A DNA stretch of 64,000 nt. Source: Euonymus europaeus. Taxonomy: Eukaryota > Streptophyta > Magnoliopsida > Celastrales > Celastraceae. Within the stretch, counting starts at the first letter, position 1, and every line of letters begins with the position of its first letter. Positions 42,149-53,019 of the stretch are shown piece by piece. The notes below the pieces were generated by a model that searched no databases, was not told where the DNA came from, and was given only the letters and a program-made list of their open reading frames with translations. A program made the position numbers and the translations under genes. The stretch lies in NCBI GenBank assembly GCA_963580455.1, contig OY756971.1, positions 10,067,001 to 10,131,000 on the forward strand. Direction: 5' to 3'.

Positions 42149-42171
42149 GTTTCCTAAAAAGCTTAGGAAAC
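42149..42171 (+). promoter_or_regulatory. Perfect 9-bp inverted repeat in U3
   Basis: GTTTCCTAA and TTAGGAAAC flank a 5-nt loop (AAAGC). It lies about 60 bp upstream of the TATA box and is unchanged in the other LTR (50150-50172). It could be a dimeric factor-binding site or a small hairpin; no function is shown by the sequence. Confidence 0.55.
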
Positions 42172-42231
42172 ATAGTGAGCGCAGGAGTCTAATTTTAGGG
42201 CTTCTAGAGTACGTGGGAGGGAGTGAAGTCA

Positions 42232-42239
42232 TATATAAG
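42232..42239 (+). promoter_or_regulatory. TATA box of the 5' LTR promoter
   Basis: TATATAAG is a strong plant TATA box. It is repeated at 50233-50240 in the 3' LTR. RNA start would be expected about 30 bases downstream, near 42265, giving a U3 of about 660 bp; that position is inferred. Confidence 0.75.
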
Positions 42240-43078
42240 GAGGCAGTAGAATAATTTTGGGGATTTTCTTTTTACTTTTCAAAAAAGACGAGAGTCCATC
42301 TAAACTATGAGCAGCTAATTTATTTTATTCGGTTCAAGGTATTCTAGTCAGTTAATGGTCTTTGTGAGACTTGGTTTGATTTTGTGATTCCAGTGGTTAT
42401 TTGAATGTTATGTTTCTCTGATTTCATTGAGATGGTCATATGGGTAATTGATTAAAGTGCGCACTAGTCGATAGTCTGTATGATGTATGCTAGATCGAAT
42501 TCTTGATCCGTAATTGTCTTGGTATTTGGTCATAGTAGTAGTTAGATTATGCAATTGTTATCTAAACTTTTGGTTGTTGATCTAAGGGAAATATAAATTG
42601 GATTAAATAGTTTTCGCTGGTGAAATTCTATTATTCAATCTTAGTTATTCTGAGTACAAGGCTATTATTAATTGACGGAGGATTCTTAATACCAAAGTAA
42701 TTGATAATAAGATTCAACGTGAGTGCTGGGTTCATGTTGATGTTCATAATGAAGGAAAAGGTCATTTAACTTTTGAATGATCTTGACTGAGCGTTTGAAA
42801 AATTGGTAGTACGTTGATGTCTATGATCAAAGCTATAACTGACTATTTAATCATCTTGAACCGATGTTTCTTTAACTTCGCTTTCGTTAAAGTTTAATTT
42901 GTTAGTCCTTTTATATTGATTTAAACCATACAATTCCCCCCGTTCTTTCCTAATTGTGTGTGTCTCTACCAGTCAATTATATTTCACTTCTCTGTGGGAT
43001 CGACTTTTGTTCATCACTACTGCAGGTTGTAGTTGAGATAAGGTATTTAATTTGTTGCGAACGGCACGCATCAAATTT

Positions 43079-43096
43079 TGGCGCCGTTGCCGGGGA
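43079..43096 (+). other. Primer-binding site, tRNA-Asp
   Basis: TGGCGCCGTTGCCGGGGA is the exact complement of the 18 bases at the 3' end of plant aspartate tRNA including CCA. It starts five bases after the 5' LTR. This primer is characteristic of Athila-type elements and several related plant gypsy groups. Confidence 0.93.
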
Positions 43097-43131
43097 AGTG
43101 ATTCCTTTTTGGCTGGTTTTATTTTATTTTT

Positions 43132-44256
43132 ATGACTCGATCTTCTCACGAGGGTGAATTGAATTTTGATCCAGAGATTGAGAGGACTTTCCACCGATTG
43201 AAGGGAGAAGCTAGACACGTGGAGATAGAGCACATACCATCGACTTCATCAACAGGAATTAACATTGCTCTTACGTGGTTATCAACAAGTGATTCGGAAG
43301 AAGAAGACATGGCTGCCAATAATCAAACCTTGAAGGAGCTTGCAGCTCCAGATTTTACTGCTCAACCTTTATGCATTATATATCCTACTTTAAATGCTGC
43401 TTTTGAATTGAAATCTGGACTAATTCATCTTCTGCCTACCTTTCGTGGTCTTTCAGGTGAAGACCCCCACAAGCATCTCAAAGAGTTTCATGTAGTGTGC
43501 TCAACTATGAAACCGCAAGGAATAATGGAGGACCAAATTAAATTGAGAGCATTTCCATTCTCTTTAGCAGATGATGCTAAGGATTGGTTATATTACTTGC
43601 CTTCCGGTTCTATCAATTCATGGACAGAGATGAAAAAGCAATTTTTGGAGAAGTTTTTTCCTGCCTCTAGAGCTGCAAACATACGAAAAGAAATATGCGG
43701 TATCCGTCAGTACAATGGAGAGTCATTGTATGAATATTGGGAGCGTTTCAAAAAGCTTTGCGCGAGTTGCCCACATCATCAAATAAGTGAGCAACTTTTG
43801 ATCCAATATTTTTATGAAGGGCTGTTGCCAATGGAGCGAAGTATGATAGATGCAGCTAGTGGAGGAGCATTGGTTGACAAAACTCCAACAGCTGCCAGAC
43901 AATTGATCTCTAACATGGCTGCGAATACCCAACAATTTGGAATAAGGCTAGATCACGCACCAAAGAAAGTGAATGAGGTAAGTACTTCTAATCTTGAGAA
44001 ACAAATTTCTGAATTAACTTCTTTGGTGAGGCAATTGGCTGTAGGGAATATGCAAGCTGTCAAAGCTTGTGGCATCTGTTTGGTGACGAGTCATACCACA
44101 GATATGTGTCCTACATTGCAAGAAGACGATTCGATGCAAGTTAATGCAATGGGAGGCTTCACAGGACAACAACAACGCAAGTATGATCCTTTTTCAAATA
44201 CTAAAACCCCGGATGGAGGGATCATCCAAATTTACGGTATGGAAATCCATCTGTAA
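43132..44256 (+). CDS. gag: Gag polyprotein, C-terminally frameshifted
   Basis: Gag forms the virus-like particle that packages element RNA. The frame begins at the first ATG, 35 bases after the primer site (MTRSSHEGELNF), and gives 374 residues. A capsid domain of the plant retrotransposon gag family spans about residues 100-265 (LPTFRGLSGEDPHKHLKEF, WTEMKKQFLEKFFP, YEYWERFKKLC). A CCHC zinc knuckle of the form CX2CX4HX4C follows, with C313, C316, H321 and C326, and would bind RNA. Near 44197-44205 the frame shifts: codons resembling the usual gag tail continue in the frame used by pol, while this frame runs about 17 more residues to a stop at 44254-44256. In related elements gag and pol often share one frame, so I read this as a disabling indel, though a sequencing error is possible. 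Confidence 0.9.
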   Translation: MTRSSHEGELNFDPEIERTFHRLKGEARHVEIEHIPSTSSTGINIALTWLSTSDSEEEDMAANNQTLKELAAPDFTAQPLCIIYPTLNAAFELKSGLIHLLPTFRGLSGEDPHKHLKEFHVVCSTMKPQGIMEDQIKLRAFPFSLADDAKDWLYYLPSGSINSWTEMKKQFLEKFFPASRAANIRKEICGIRQYNGESLYEYWERFKKLCASCPHHQISEQLLIQYFYEGLLPMERSMIDAASGGALVDKTPTAARQLISNMAANTQQFGIRLDHAPKKVNEVSTSNLEKQISELTSLVRQLAVGNMQAVKACGICLVTSHTTDMCPTLQEDDSMQVNAMGGFTGQQQRKYDPFSNTKTPDGGIIQIYGMEIHL

Positions 44257-44339
44257 CCAACCAATTTCAACCCCAATATCAATAAAGGCAACAACCCACT
44301 CCAGCTCCAAATTTATCACTAGAAGATATCGTCAAGGCG
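44257..44339 (+). other. Broken gag-pol joint with in-frame stop
   Basis: In the pol frame, recognisable gag-like coding sequence runs from about 44205 and is interrupted by TAA at 44283-44285, then continues open to the end of pol. So two lesions, one small indel near 44200 and one nonsense codon, lie within 90 bases. The nonsense codon is in a glutamine-rich stretch, so a CAA-to-TAA transition is the simplest cause. No programmed-frameshift signal was recognised. Confidence 0.7.
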
Positions 44340-47300
44340 TTGGCCACCAATACTCAGCAGTTCCAGAACGAATCAAGAACAAGCATTCAAAATTTGGAGA
44401 GACAAGTTAGTCAACTTGCACAATCAATGAGTAAGTTTGAAAATTCTGGTAAATTGCCTTCTCAAACTGTTAATAACCCTAAAGAGAATGTGAGTGCTGT
44501 TGTTTTGCGAAGTGGAAAGGAACTTGTAGGTCCAAATGAAGATTCTTCTAGTTCAACTAAGGTGCACCGAGGAGACAGAGATGAGGAAAACAAGCAAAAG
44601 ATTTCCTCACAGGTAATTCCTTCACCCATAATTAATAAGCCTACTAACTTAGTTCCTCTACCTTTTCCTAGCAGGTTGACAAAATCAAAGAAGGAGGAAC
44701 ACGAAAGAGAAATTCTTGAGACTTTTCGAAAGGTGGAAGTAAACATACCGCTCTTGGATGCAATCAAGCAAGTTCCAAGGTATGCCAAATTTTTAAAAGA
44801 ATTGTGCACTTCAAAGCGAAGGTTGCAAAGGGATGAGAAATTAAGTGTGGTAGAAAATATCTCAGCTGTTATACATGGTAAGTTGCCTCAAAAATACAAA
44901 GACCCAGGTACGGTTACTATTCCATGTGTTATAGGTAATCATAAAATTGATCGTGCCATGTTAGACTCTGGTGCATCTATTAATGTCATGCCACAATCAA
45001 TTTATGCATCTCTTAACATGGGGCCTCTTAAAAAGACGGGGGTAATCATTCAATTAGCTGATCGGTCTAATGTATATCCTGAAGGGATAGTGGAGGATGT
45101 TCTAGTACAGGTAAATGACTTAATTTTTCCAGCTGATTTTTATATCTTGGATATTGAAGATGGTAATTCGGTTGGATCTGCACAACTTTTATTAGGACGG
45201 CCATTTCTCAAAACTGCAAACACCAAGATTGACATGGCAGATGGGAGTCTTACTATGGAATTTGATGGAGAGATTGTCAAATTTAACATTTATGAGGCCA
45301 TGAGATATCCACGTACTGATGCTCATTATGTCTTTGCTTTCGATGTTATTGATATTTTCGCACAGGAAGTATTCGATTCAATGGACGTGGATGCATTGAA
45401 TTTTGTATTGGGTCGTCAAAAGAAGGGGAACCATTCTCTTATGCCGCTAGATTTTGAACTTGAGGAAATATTAATGGCTTTACAATCATCACCAATCATT
45501 TCAAGGAGGTATGAGATTAAAGCTTTGGATTCACAGGAATCTCATACAAAGTTGTTACCTTCTGTGGTGCAGGCTCCGGCGCTAGAATTGAAACCTCTTC
45601 CAAGTCATCTAAAATATTCTTATTTGGGAGATGATGAGACATTGCCGGTTATTATTGCTAATCACTTGACCACCATGCAAGAGGGGAAGCTATTGAAGGT
45701 GTTGCGAGAACACCGAACAGCGATTGGGTGGACTATAGCGGACATAAAAGGAATCAATCCATCAATGTGCATGCACAAAATATTGATGGAGGACAATTTC
45801 AAACCCAGCCGTGAAGCTCAAAGAAGACTAAATCCTCAAATGATGGAGGTGGTAAAGAAAGAGATTTTGAAGCTCTTAGAAGCAGGGATTATTTATCCCA
45901 TCTCCGATAGTCAATGGGTAAGTCCAATCCATGTAGTGCCTAAAAAGTCAGGAGTGACGGTGGTAAAGAATCAGGACAATGAACTTGTTCCAACAAGAGT
46001 GGTAAGCGGATGGAGAATGTGTATAGATTACCGTAAGCTGAACTCAATGACGAGGAAAGACCACTTTCCTCTACCTTTTATTGATCAGATGCTAGAACGA
46101 CTAGCCGGTAAGTCTTACTATTGTTTTCTTGACGGTTATTCAGGATATAATCAAATTGTTATTGCATTAGAGGACCAAGAGAAAACAACATTCACTTGTC
46201 CATTTGGCACGTTTGCATTTAGGAGGATGCCATTTGGACTTTGTAATGCACCAGGCACATTTCAAAGATGCATGTTGAGCATATTTTCTGATCTAATAGC
46301 GAATTGCATTGAAGTTTTCATGGATGATTTTACGGTTTATGGTGAGTCCTTTGATCATTGTTTGGCAAATTTATCTAGTGTGCTTGCACGTTGCATTGAA
46401 ACAAACCTTGTGTTGAATTTTGAAAAATGTCATTTTATGGTAGAACAAGGGATCGTTTTGGGGCATGTGGTGTCAAGTAAGGGAATTGAAGTAGATAAAG
46501 CCAAAATTGATTTAATTGTGAACTTACCATACCCTTCAAGTGTGCGGGAAATTCGTTCTTTTTTGGGACATGCAGGCTTTTATCGCAGGTTCATTAAAGA
46601 CTTTTCGAAGATTGCCCAACCATTATCAAGGTTGCTGCAAAAGGAGGTGTCATTCGAGATAAGTCCAAAATGTAAAGAGGCATTTGATGAGCTCAAAGCA
46701 GCCCTAACTTCAGCACCAATAGTTCAACCACCTGATTGGACGTTTCCCTTTGAGATAATGTGTGATGCTAGCAATTATGCCATTGGAGCAGTTTTAGGGC
46801 AACATATTGGCAAGGAACCACATGTGATCTACTATGCATCCAAGACACTCAATCCGGCTCAGTGCAATTACTCCACAACTGAAAAAGAGCTTCTAGCTAT
46901 TGTCTTTGCATTAGATAAATTTCGATCTTATCTACTTGGCTCTAAGGTGATTGTGTTTTCTGATCATGCAGCTTTAAAATACCTTTTGTCCAAGAAGGAG
47001 TCAAAGCCAAGATTAATAAGGTGGATTCTTTTGCTACAAGAATTCGATATTGAGATTAAGGACAAGAAGGGAGCTGAAAATTTAGTAGCTGATCATTTAA
47101 GTAGGTTGGTGAGAGAGGAGACAGCCGAGCCATTGAAGGAGTTATTTCCAGATGAGCACTTATTTACGATGAGAGGTATGGTTCCTTGGTATGCTGATTT
47201 GGTTAATTACCTAGTAGGGAAAGCTGTGCCTACTGACATGAGTAGAGCTAAAAAAGATAAATTAAAAAGTGAGGCTAAATACTACACTTGGGATGATCCA

Positions 47301-48482
47301 TACTTGTGGAAATATTGTGCTGATCAAATTATTAGGAGATGTGTGCATGATGATGAGACTCACTCAATACTTGTTTTTTGTCATGCGTATGCTTGTGGAG
47401 GTCATTTTGGACCTAAAAGAACAGCTAGAAAGGTGTTAGACAGTGGATTTTATTGGCCTACATTATTCCATGATGCATATAATTTTTGTAAAAATTGTGA
47501 ACAATGCCAACGAACTGGAGGGTTGTCCATAAGGAATGAGATGATACAAACCCCTATACTAGTTTGTGAGATTTTTGATGTGTGGGGTATTGATTTTATG
47601 GGTCCTTTTCCTTCTTCTTTTGGTTTTGTTTATATTTTACTAGCAGTGGATTATGTCTCAAAATGGGTGGAAGCAAAAGCCACCCGAACTAACGATTCAA
47701 AGGCTGTTGTAGGTTTTGTGAAGTCTAATATTTTTAGTAGGTTCGGCATTCCAAGGGCTATCATCAGTGATCAAGGTAGCCATTTTTGTAACCGATCCAT
47801 GGAAGCATTGCTGAAGAAATATGGTGTATTTCATCGTACCTCAACCGCGTACCATCCTCAAACTAATGGACAAGCGGAAGTGTCTAATAGAGAGGTCAAG
47901 TCTATTTTAGAGAAGACTGTGAAACCAAATCGGAAGGATTGGAGTCTTCAACTTGATGATGCACTCTGGGCCTATAGGACCGCATACAAGACACCTATTG
48001 GAATGTCTCCATATAGGTTGGTCTATGGCAAACAATGTCATCTGCCTGTTGAGTTAGAACACAAGGCGTATTGGGCCGTGAAGATGTGCAATATGGACAT
48101 GGATAAAGTGGGACTGGAGAGGAAGTTGCAATTGCAAGAATTGGAGGAACTCCGATTGGAAGCATATGAGAACTCTAGAATTTATAAGGACAAGACCAAA
48201 GCGTTGCACGATAAGATGATTACAAGGAAGCAATTTGTGGTGGGACAAAAAGTGCTCCTTTGCAATTCACGACTCAAATTAATGCCAGGTAAGTTACGTT
48301 CTCGTTGGATTGGACCATTTGAAGTCATTAACGTATTTCCTTATGATGCAGTTGACATAAAGAGCTTATCCACTAACAAAGTTTTCAAAGTCAACGGTCA
48401 TCGTCTCAAACCATTCTATGCCAACTTTCAAGAGTCTACCATTGAAGAAGTGCACCTCACTGCACCCAGTTACTCTGATTAA
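44340..48482 (+). CDS. pol: Pol polyprotein: protease, RT, RNase H, integrase
   Basis: Pol copies element RNA into DNA and integrates it. The frame is open from 44286; 44340 is only the first ATG, so the start is nominal. In order: a gag-tail and linker region (about residues 1-190, with [17 protein letters not shown]); aspartic protease with D209-SGAS and a later LLLGRPFL; reverse transcriptase (about 500-700) with D598 in [11 protein letters not shown] and D662/D663 in FMDDF; RNase H with D809, E848 or E850, and D875; integrase with zinc ligands H1015, H1022, C1053 and C1056, and catalytic D1085, D1144 and E1180 (DX35E). It ends in a GPFEV-type C-terminal domain without a chromodomain. All catalytic residues are present and there is no internal stop in 1,380 residues. 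Translation from the normal gag start is blocked by the upstream lesions. Confidence 0.95.
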   Translation: MATNTQQFQNESRTSIQNLERQVSQLAQSMSKFENSGKLPSQTVNNPKENVSAVVLRSGKELVGPNEDSSSSTKVHRGDRDEENKQKISSQVIPSPIINKPTNLVPLPFPSRLTKSKKEEHEREILETFRKVEVNIPLLDAIKQVPRYAKFLKELCTSKRRLQRDEKLSVVENISAVIHGKLPQKYKDPGTVTIPCVIGNHKIDRAMLDSGASINVMPQSIYASLNMGPLKKTGVIIQLADRSNVYPEGIVEDVLVQVNDLIFPADFYILDIEDGNSVGSAQLLLGRPFLKTANTKIDMADGSLTMEFDGEIVKFNIYEAMRYPRTDAHYVFAFDVIDIFAQEVFDSMDVDALNFVLGRQKKGNHSLMPLDFELEEILMALQSSPIISRRYEIKALDSQESHTKLLPSVVQAPALELKPLPSHLKYSYLGDDETLPVIIANHLTTMQEGKLLKVLREHRTAIGWTIADIKGINPSMCMHKILMEDNFKPSREAQRRLNPQMMEVVKKEILKLLEAGIIYPISDSQWVSPIHVVPKKSGVTVVKNQDNELVPTRVVSGWRMCIDYRKLNSMTRKDHFPLPFIDQMLERLAGKSYYCFLDGYSGYNQIVIALEDQEKTTFTCPFGTFAFRRMPFGLCNAPGTFQRCMLSIFSDLIANCIEVFMDDFTVYGESFDHCLANLSSVLARCIETNLVLNFEKCHFMVEQGIVLGHVVSSKGIEVDKAKIDLIVNLPYPSSVREIRSFLGHAGFYRRFIKDFSKIAQPLSRLLQKEVSFEISPKCKEAFDELKAALTSAPIVQPPDWTFPFEIMCDASNYAIGAVLGQHIGKEPHVIYYASKTLNPAQCNYSTTEKELLAIVFALDKFRSYLLGSKVIVFSDHAALKYLLSKKESKPRLIRWILLLQEFDIEIKDKKGAENLVADHLSRLVREETAEPLKELFPDEHLFTMRGMVPWYADLVNYLVGKAVPTDMSRAKKDKLKSEAKYYTWDDPYLWKYCADQIIRRCVHDDETHSILVFCHAYACGGHFGPKRTARKVLDSGFYWPTLFHDAYNFCKNCEQCQRTGGLSIRNEMIQTPILVCEIFDVWGIDFMGPFPSSFGFVYILLAVDYVSKWVEAKATRTNDSKAVVGFVKSNIFSRFGIPRAIISDQGSHFCNRSMEALLKKYGVFHRTSTAYHPQTNGQAEVSNREVKSILEKTVKPNRKDWSLQLDDALWAYRTAYKTPIGMSPYRLVYGKQCHLPVELEHKAYWAVKMCNMDMDKVGLERKLQLQELEELRLEAYENSRIYKDKTKALHDKMITRKQFVVGQKVLLCNSRLKLMPGKLRSRWIGPFEVINVFPYDAVDIKSLSTNKVFKVNGHRLKPFYANFQESTIEEVHLTAPSYSD

Positions 48483-49590
48483 GGGAGACACTGTGTCGAG
48501 CCAACGACGTAAAATGGAGGCGCTGCATGGGAGGCAACCCATGATTGGCTTCTCTGTCATTTCAGATTTGTTTCACTCTCCTTCCTTTTATTATATTATT
48601 CATTACCTGCTATTGGTGCTATACATTGAGGTCAATGTGTGTTCTAAGTGTGAGGGAGTGTATCTTGATGATTATGCGTTGAAAAAAAAAAAAGAAAAAG
48701 AAAAAAAACACACATCCCTACCATTCGAATCATAGCTTGCATACCCAGCAACACATGAGGACATTGCATAATACTTGCATGAAAGGGGAAGATCACCTAG
48801 CTTCATGTATCTTAGCACGGTTGGGGGACGATAAGTGTTAACAGTATCCTTACTAATCAATTGAAGCACTGTCTCTTGAGAAGTTGGGTGAACATTAGAT
48901 GAGCATAACTAAGGAGTGTATGATAAATCTGGAGATTGCTTCTGAGGCTAGTCCTAAATTGGGTTTAAGTAATTGGAGCTATATCTTTAATTTCGAAGGA
49001 CATTATGTTTAATCTACTCCGCTGGTTTTTCGTTGTTACTTAGTAACCGGAAATCTTCATCGTCAATGTCGATTTTCGCGTCAAAACGTGACGTCAACTA
49101 TGAGTATGCAAAGCATTCCAAGTTTGTTTATGTTGAGTAACCGGGTATCTTCGTAACCAACGTTGGTCCTCGCGTCAAAAGACTGAAAACGACTTAGGAA
49201 AAGAGGATTCGTGTATTCTTGTGAGAAAAAAAAAAGTCTGTTACTCCGGTGAGATGGAGCATAAAATGCACTCTCCGTGAAGAAAAAAAGTGACTCTTTA
49301 AATTGCTACCTGATTTGTAGTAGCCGAGGGGAATAATTGAAGGGTGAATTATGCATGAATTTGTTATGTATAATTGATTGTTTACTTTAACTAATTGAGA
49401 GTAGTGTGGATAAGGACGAAGTGGGATGAATGTGCTTAACCTGAGTTCACGTTACTAGTGCTTTGTTTTGAAGGCTAGGATGGTCTATCCCCCTGAGAAT
49501 TAGCATGGCCACTTATATATGCTCGGTATTCTTGCTATGGTTGGAATTCATTGAGTATGGATTGCTTAAATTGCCGAGGACGTGCAAGGT
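48483..49590 (+). other. Non-coding 3' internal region of the element
   Basis: About 1.1 kb lies between the pol stop and the polypurine tract. It holds an A-rich run (48682-48709), a diverged tandem pair at 49041-49180 and further A-rich stretches near 49226. The longest open frames, at 48418-48735 (plus) and 48672-48869 (minus), are short and lack a signal peptide, membrane segment or family motif. No env-like gene is visible. Confidence 0.8.
49041..49180 (+). repeat. Diverged 94-bp-period tandem pair in element 3' region
   Basis: Two 46-bp segments, 49041-49086 and 49135-49180, share AGTAACCGG at the start, ATCTTC in the middle and CGCGTCAAAA at the end. They have the same length with scattered differences, so this is an old duplication inside the retrotransposon 3' region. 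Function is unknown. Confidence 0.7.
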
Positions 49591-49607
49591 TTAAGTGTGG
49601 GGGAATT
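49591..49607 (+). other. Polypurine tract
   Basis: TTAAGTGTGGGGGAATT ends immediately before the 3' LTR. The purine-rich AAGTGTGGGGGAA part is the expected primer for plus-strand DNA synthesis by the element's reverse transcriptase. Confidence 0.88.
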
Positions 49608-51074
49608 TGATATGATCATATTTGTGCATAATTACATGCCTTTTAGTTGTTCAATTCAGTTGGTTTTATGCTTGAGAAGGTTGGTTTGTGATGATATAAT
49701 ATTCATATGACTTGAATGTGATAATCCTAAGGAAATGCGTTTTAAAATGGAAATTATAGTATCATTGTATTTGAGACCTCTGTGAATGTTTTGCAGGTTA
49801 TTAGGCGTTTGGGATTGACGGAATTATGTGAGGTCTTCAGCAAATTATTAGAGGACATTTCAAGATTTTCGGGAAGTGTTGGTTCGTACAAATCGGAGTC
49901 CGTTCGGGTTTTGGAAGTTATCCTAGAAGTCAGGGCTGGAAATCCTAACAGAAGCAGGATTCTTATCTGCGGACCGGGCCTTTAGGCGTGAATAACTCTA
50001 TCATATGATGTCCGAATCGAGTGATTCAAAAGCCTGTAATTATCTACACGTTCAGAGCTACACTTTTGATGAAGAGGTTCACGTCTGAATATGCTCAGAA
50101 TAGCCCAGAATTCGGTTGCAAGAGTATGGACAGATTTTGACAGGAGTTTGTTTCCTAAAAAGCTTAGGAAACATAGTGAGCGCAGGAGTCTAATTTTAGG
50201 GCTTCTAGAGTACGTGGGAGGGAGTGAAGTCATATATAAGGAGGCAGTAGAATAATTTTGGGGATTTTCTTTTTACTTTTCAAAAAAGACGAGAGTCCAT
50301 CTAAACTATGAGCAGCTAATTTATTTTATTCGGTTCAAGGTATTCTAGTCAGTTAATGGTCTTTGTGAGACTTGGTTTGATTTTGTGATTCCAGTGGTTA
50401 TTTGAATGTTATGTTTCTCTGATTTCATTGAGATGGTCATATGGGTAATTGATTAAAGTGCGCACTAGTCGATAGTCTGTATGATGTATGCTAGATCGAA
50501 TTCTTGATCCGTAATTGTCTTGGTATTTGGTCATAGTAGTAGTTAGATTATGCAATTGTTATCTAAACTTTTGGTTGTTGATCTAAGGGAAATATAAATT
50601 GGATTAAATAGTTTTCGCTGGTGAAATTCTATTATTCAATCTTAGTTATTCTGAGTACAAGGCTATTATTAATTGACGGAGGATTCTTAATACCAAAGTA
50701 ATTGATAATAAGATTCAACGTGAGTGCTGGGTTCATGTTGATGTTCATAATGAAGGAAAAGGTCATTTAACTTTTGAATGATCTTGACTGAGCGTTTGAA
50801 AAATTGGTAGTACGTTGATGTCTATGATCAAAGCTATAACTGACTATTTAATCATCTTGAACCGATGTTTCTTTAACTTCGCTTTCGTTAAAGTTTAATT
50901 TGTTAGTCCTTTTATATTGATTTAAACCATACAATTCCCCCCGTTCTTTTCTAATTGTGTGTGTCTCTACCAGTCAATTATATTTCACTTCTCTGTGGGA
51001 TCGACTTTTGTTCATCACTACTGCAGGTTGTAGTTGAGATAAGGTATTTAATTTGTTGCGAACGGCACGCATCA
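49608..51074 (+). repeat. 3' LTR of the Athila-type element
   Basis: It is 1,467 bp and aligns with the 5' LTR without gaps. It differs at 49841, 49870, 50082 and 50950, all transitions, giving about 0.27% divergence. The TATA box is at 50233-50240. The LTR normally provides the end-processing and polyadenylation signals of the RNA; I did not assign a specific polyadenylation site. Confidence 0.97.
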
Positions 51075-51079
51075 AAAGC
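51075..51079 (+). other. Target site duplication AAAGC, right
   Basis: It is identical to 41602-41606 and is followed by satellite sequence that continues the interrupted monomer (AAAGCTCCTCCATAG). Confidence 0.95.
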
Positions 51080-51898
51080 TCCTCCATAGAGAGAGTTGAT
51101 CAACTTCGGACCATCTAAGTTGCTCGGTGTACACTTTTTAATAATCTTCTATGTCAAATTTTACGAGTATAAGCTTCCTAGATTATTTCGATGCCAAAAC
51201 AGCAACTTTCTATGACCAATGGAAAAAAAATTTAAAAGCTCCTCCATAGAGAGAGTTGAGCAACTTCGGACAATCAAAGTTGCTCGATGTACACTTTTTA
51301 TTGTGCTTCTATGTCAAATTTTACGAGTATAAGCTTCCTAGATTATTTCGATGCCAAAACACCAACTTTCTATGACAAATGGACAAAACCGTTGAAAGCT
51401 CCTCGATAGAGAGAATTGATCAACTTCGGACCATCTAAGTTGCTCGGTGTACAATTTTTAATGTTGTTCTATGTCAAATTTTACGAGTATAAGCTTCCTA
51501 GATTATTTCGATGCAAAAGCCCCAACTTTCTATGACAAATGCACAAAATTGTTAAAAGCTACTCCATAAAGAGTGTTGAGCAACTTCGGACCATCAAAGT
51601 TGCTTGGTGTACACCTTTTATTGTTCTTTTATGCCAAATTTTACGAGTATAACCATCAAGATTATTTAATTGCCAAAACACCAACTTTCTATGAGAAATG
51701 AACAAAGCCGTTTAAAGCTCTTCCATAGAGAGAATTGAGCATCTTCGGACCATCAAAGTTGCTAGTTGTATGCTTTTTATTGTTCTTCTATGTCAAATTT
51801 TACGAATATAGGATTTCAAGATTATTTCGAAGCAAAAACACCAACATTCTATGACAAATGGACAAAACCATTAAAAGCTCCTCCGTAGAGAGAGTTGA

Positions 51899-53019
51899 GC
51901 AACTTCGGACCATCAAAAGTTGCACGGTGTACACTTTTTAATGTTCTTCTATGTCAAATTTTACGAATATAAGCTTCCTAGATTATTTCGATGCCAAAAC
52001 AACAACTTTCTATGACCAATGGACAAAATTGTTAAAAGCTCCTCCATAGAAAGAGTTGAACAACTTCGGACAATAAAAGTTGCTCGATGTACACTTTTTA
52101 TTGTGCTTCTATGTCAAATTTTACGAGGATAAGCTTCCTAGATTATTTCGATGCCAAAACACCAACTTTCTATGAGAAATGGACAAAACCGTTGAAAGCT
52201 CCTCCATAGAGAGAGTTGATCAACATCGGACCATCTAAGTTGCTCGGTGTACACTTTTTAATGTTCTTCTATGTCAAATTTTACGAGTATAAGCTTCCTA
52301 GATTATTTCGATGCCAAAACAGCAACTTTCTATGACCAATGGACAAAATTGTTAAAAGCTCCGCCATAGAGAGAGTTGAGCAACTTCGGACAATCAAAGT
52401 TGCTCGATGTACACTTTTTATTGTGCTTCTATGTCAAATTTTACGAGTATAAGCTTCCTAGATTATTTCGATGCCAAAACACCAACTTTCTATTACAAAT
52501 GGACAAAACCGTTGAAAGCTCCTCGATAGAGAGAATTGATCAACTTCAGACCATCTAAGTTGCTCGGTGTACACTTTTTAATGTTTTTCTATGTCAAATT
52601 TTACGAGTATAAGCTTCCTAGATTATTTTGATGCAAAAGCCCCCAAATTTCTATGAAAAATGCACAAAATTGTTAAAAGCTCCTCTATAAAGAGTGTTGA
52701 GCAACTTCGGACCATCAAAGTTGCTTCTTGTACACCTTTTATTGTTCTTTTATGCCAAATTTTACGAGTATAACCATCAAGATTATTTAATTGCGAAAAC
52801 ACCAACTTTCTATGAGAAATGAACAAAGCCGTTTAAAGCTCCTCCATAGAGAGAATCGAGCAACTTTGGACCATCAAAGTTGCTCGTTGTATGCTTTTTA
52901 TTGTTCTTCTATGTCAAATTTTACGAATATAAGATTTCAAGATTATTTCGAAGCAAAAACACCAACATTCTATGACAAATGGACAAAACCGTTAAAAGCT
53001 CCTCCGTAGAGAGAGTTGA
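51899..53019 (+). repeat. 1,121-bp seven-monomer higher-order repeat, copy 1
   Basis: The word CCATCAAAAGTTGCACGG and the ordered series of seven monomer variants after it recur 1,121 bp later. Differences between the copies are scattered, roughly a few percent by eye, so this unit is older than the large duplications in the left block. The limits are given by the repeated marker and are arbitrary in phase. Confidence 0.8.

Larger units (their letters stand above)
41607..43073 (+). repeat. 5' LTR of the Athila-type element
   Basis: It is 1,467 bp, beginning TGATATGATC and ending GCACGCATCA. Compared with the 3' LTR, offset by 8,001, I found four differences and no indels: T/C at 41840, T/C at 41869, T/C at 42081 and C/T at 42949. 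All are transitions. It should contain the promoter and the transcription start for the genomic RNA. The short open frames inside it, such as 41781-41984 and its antisense neighbour at 41981-42232, also appear in the 3' LTR and have no recognisable protein features. Confidence 0.97.
41607..51074 (+). mobile_element. Athila-type Ty3/gypsy LTR retrotransposon, full length
   Basis: This is a complete 9,468-bp element with 1,467-bp direct LTRs (TG...CA), an intact 5-bp target duplication, a tRNA-Asp primer site, gag, pol and a polypurine tract. The pol order protease, reverse transcriptase, RNase H, integrase is that of Ty3/gypsy. The tRNA-Asp primer, the [11 protein letters not shown] and [13 protein letters not shown] motifs, the long LTRs and the absence of a C-terminal chromodomain point to the Athila lineage. 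The LTRs differ at only four sites, so the insertion is young. Gag is separated from pol by a frameshift and a stop, so the copy is probably not autonomous as it stands. No env-like frame follows pol, although some Athila elements carry one. Athila elements are known to insert in centromeric satellite in Arabidopsis. Confidence 0.96.

Noticed and set aside
41781..42232. Open frames inside the LTRs (41781-41984, 41981-42232 and their copies at 49782-50233)
   Set aside because: They are identical in both LTRs because the LTRs are duplicates, overlap promoter sequence, and show no protein family features.
42954..43233. Open frames across the 5' LTR end and primer site, on both strands
   Set aside because: They span the primer-binding site and overlap the gag start; they are incidental.
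44144..44410. 88-aa frame overlapping the gag-pol break
   Set aside because: It is in the third frame, covers coding sequence of gag and pol, and matches neither; a shadow.
48418..48735. Possible env-like or accessory gene after pol
   Set aside because: It overlaps the pol end, has no signal peptide or convincing transmembrane organisation, and runs into an A-rich tract.
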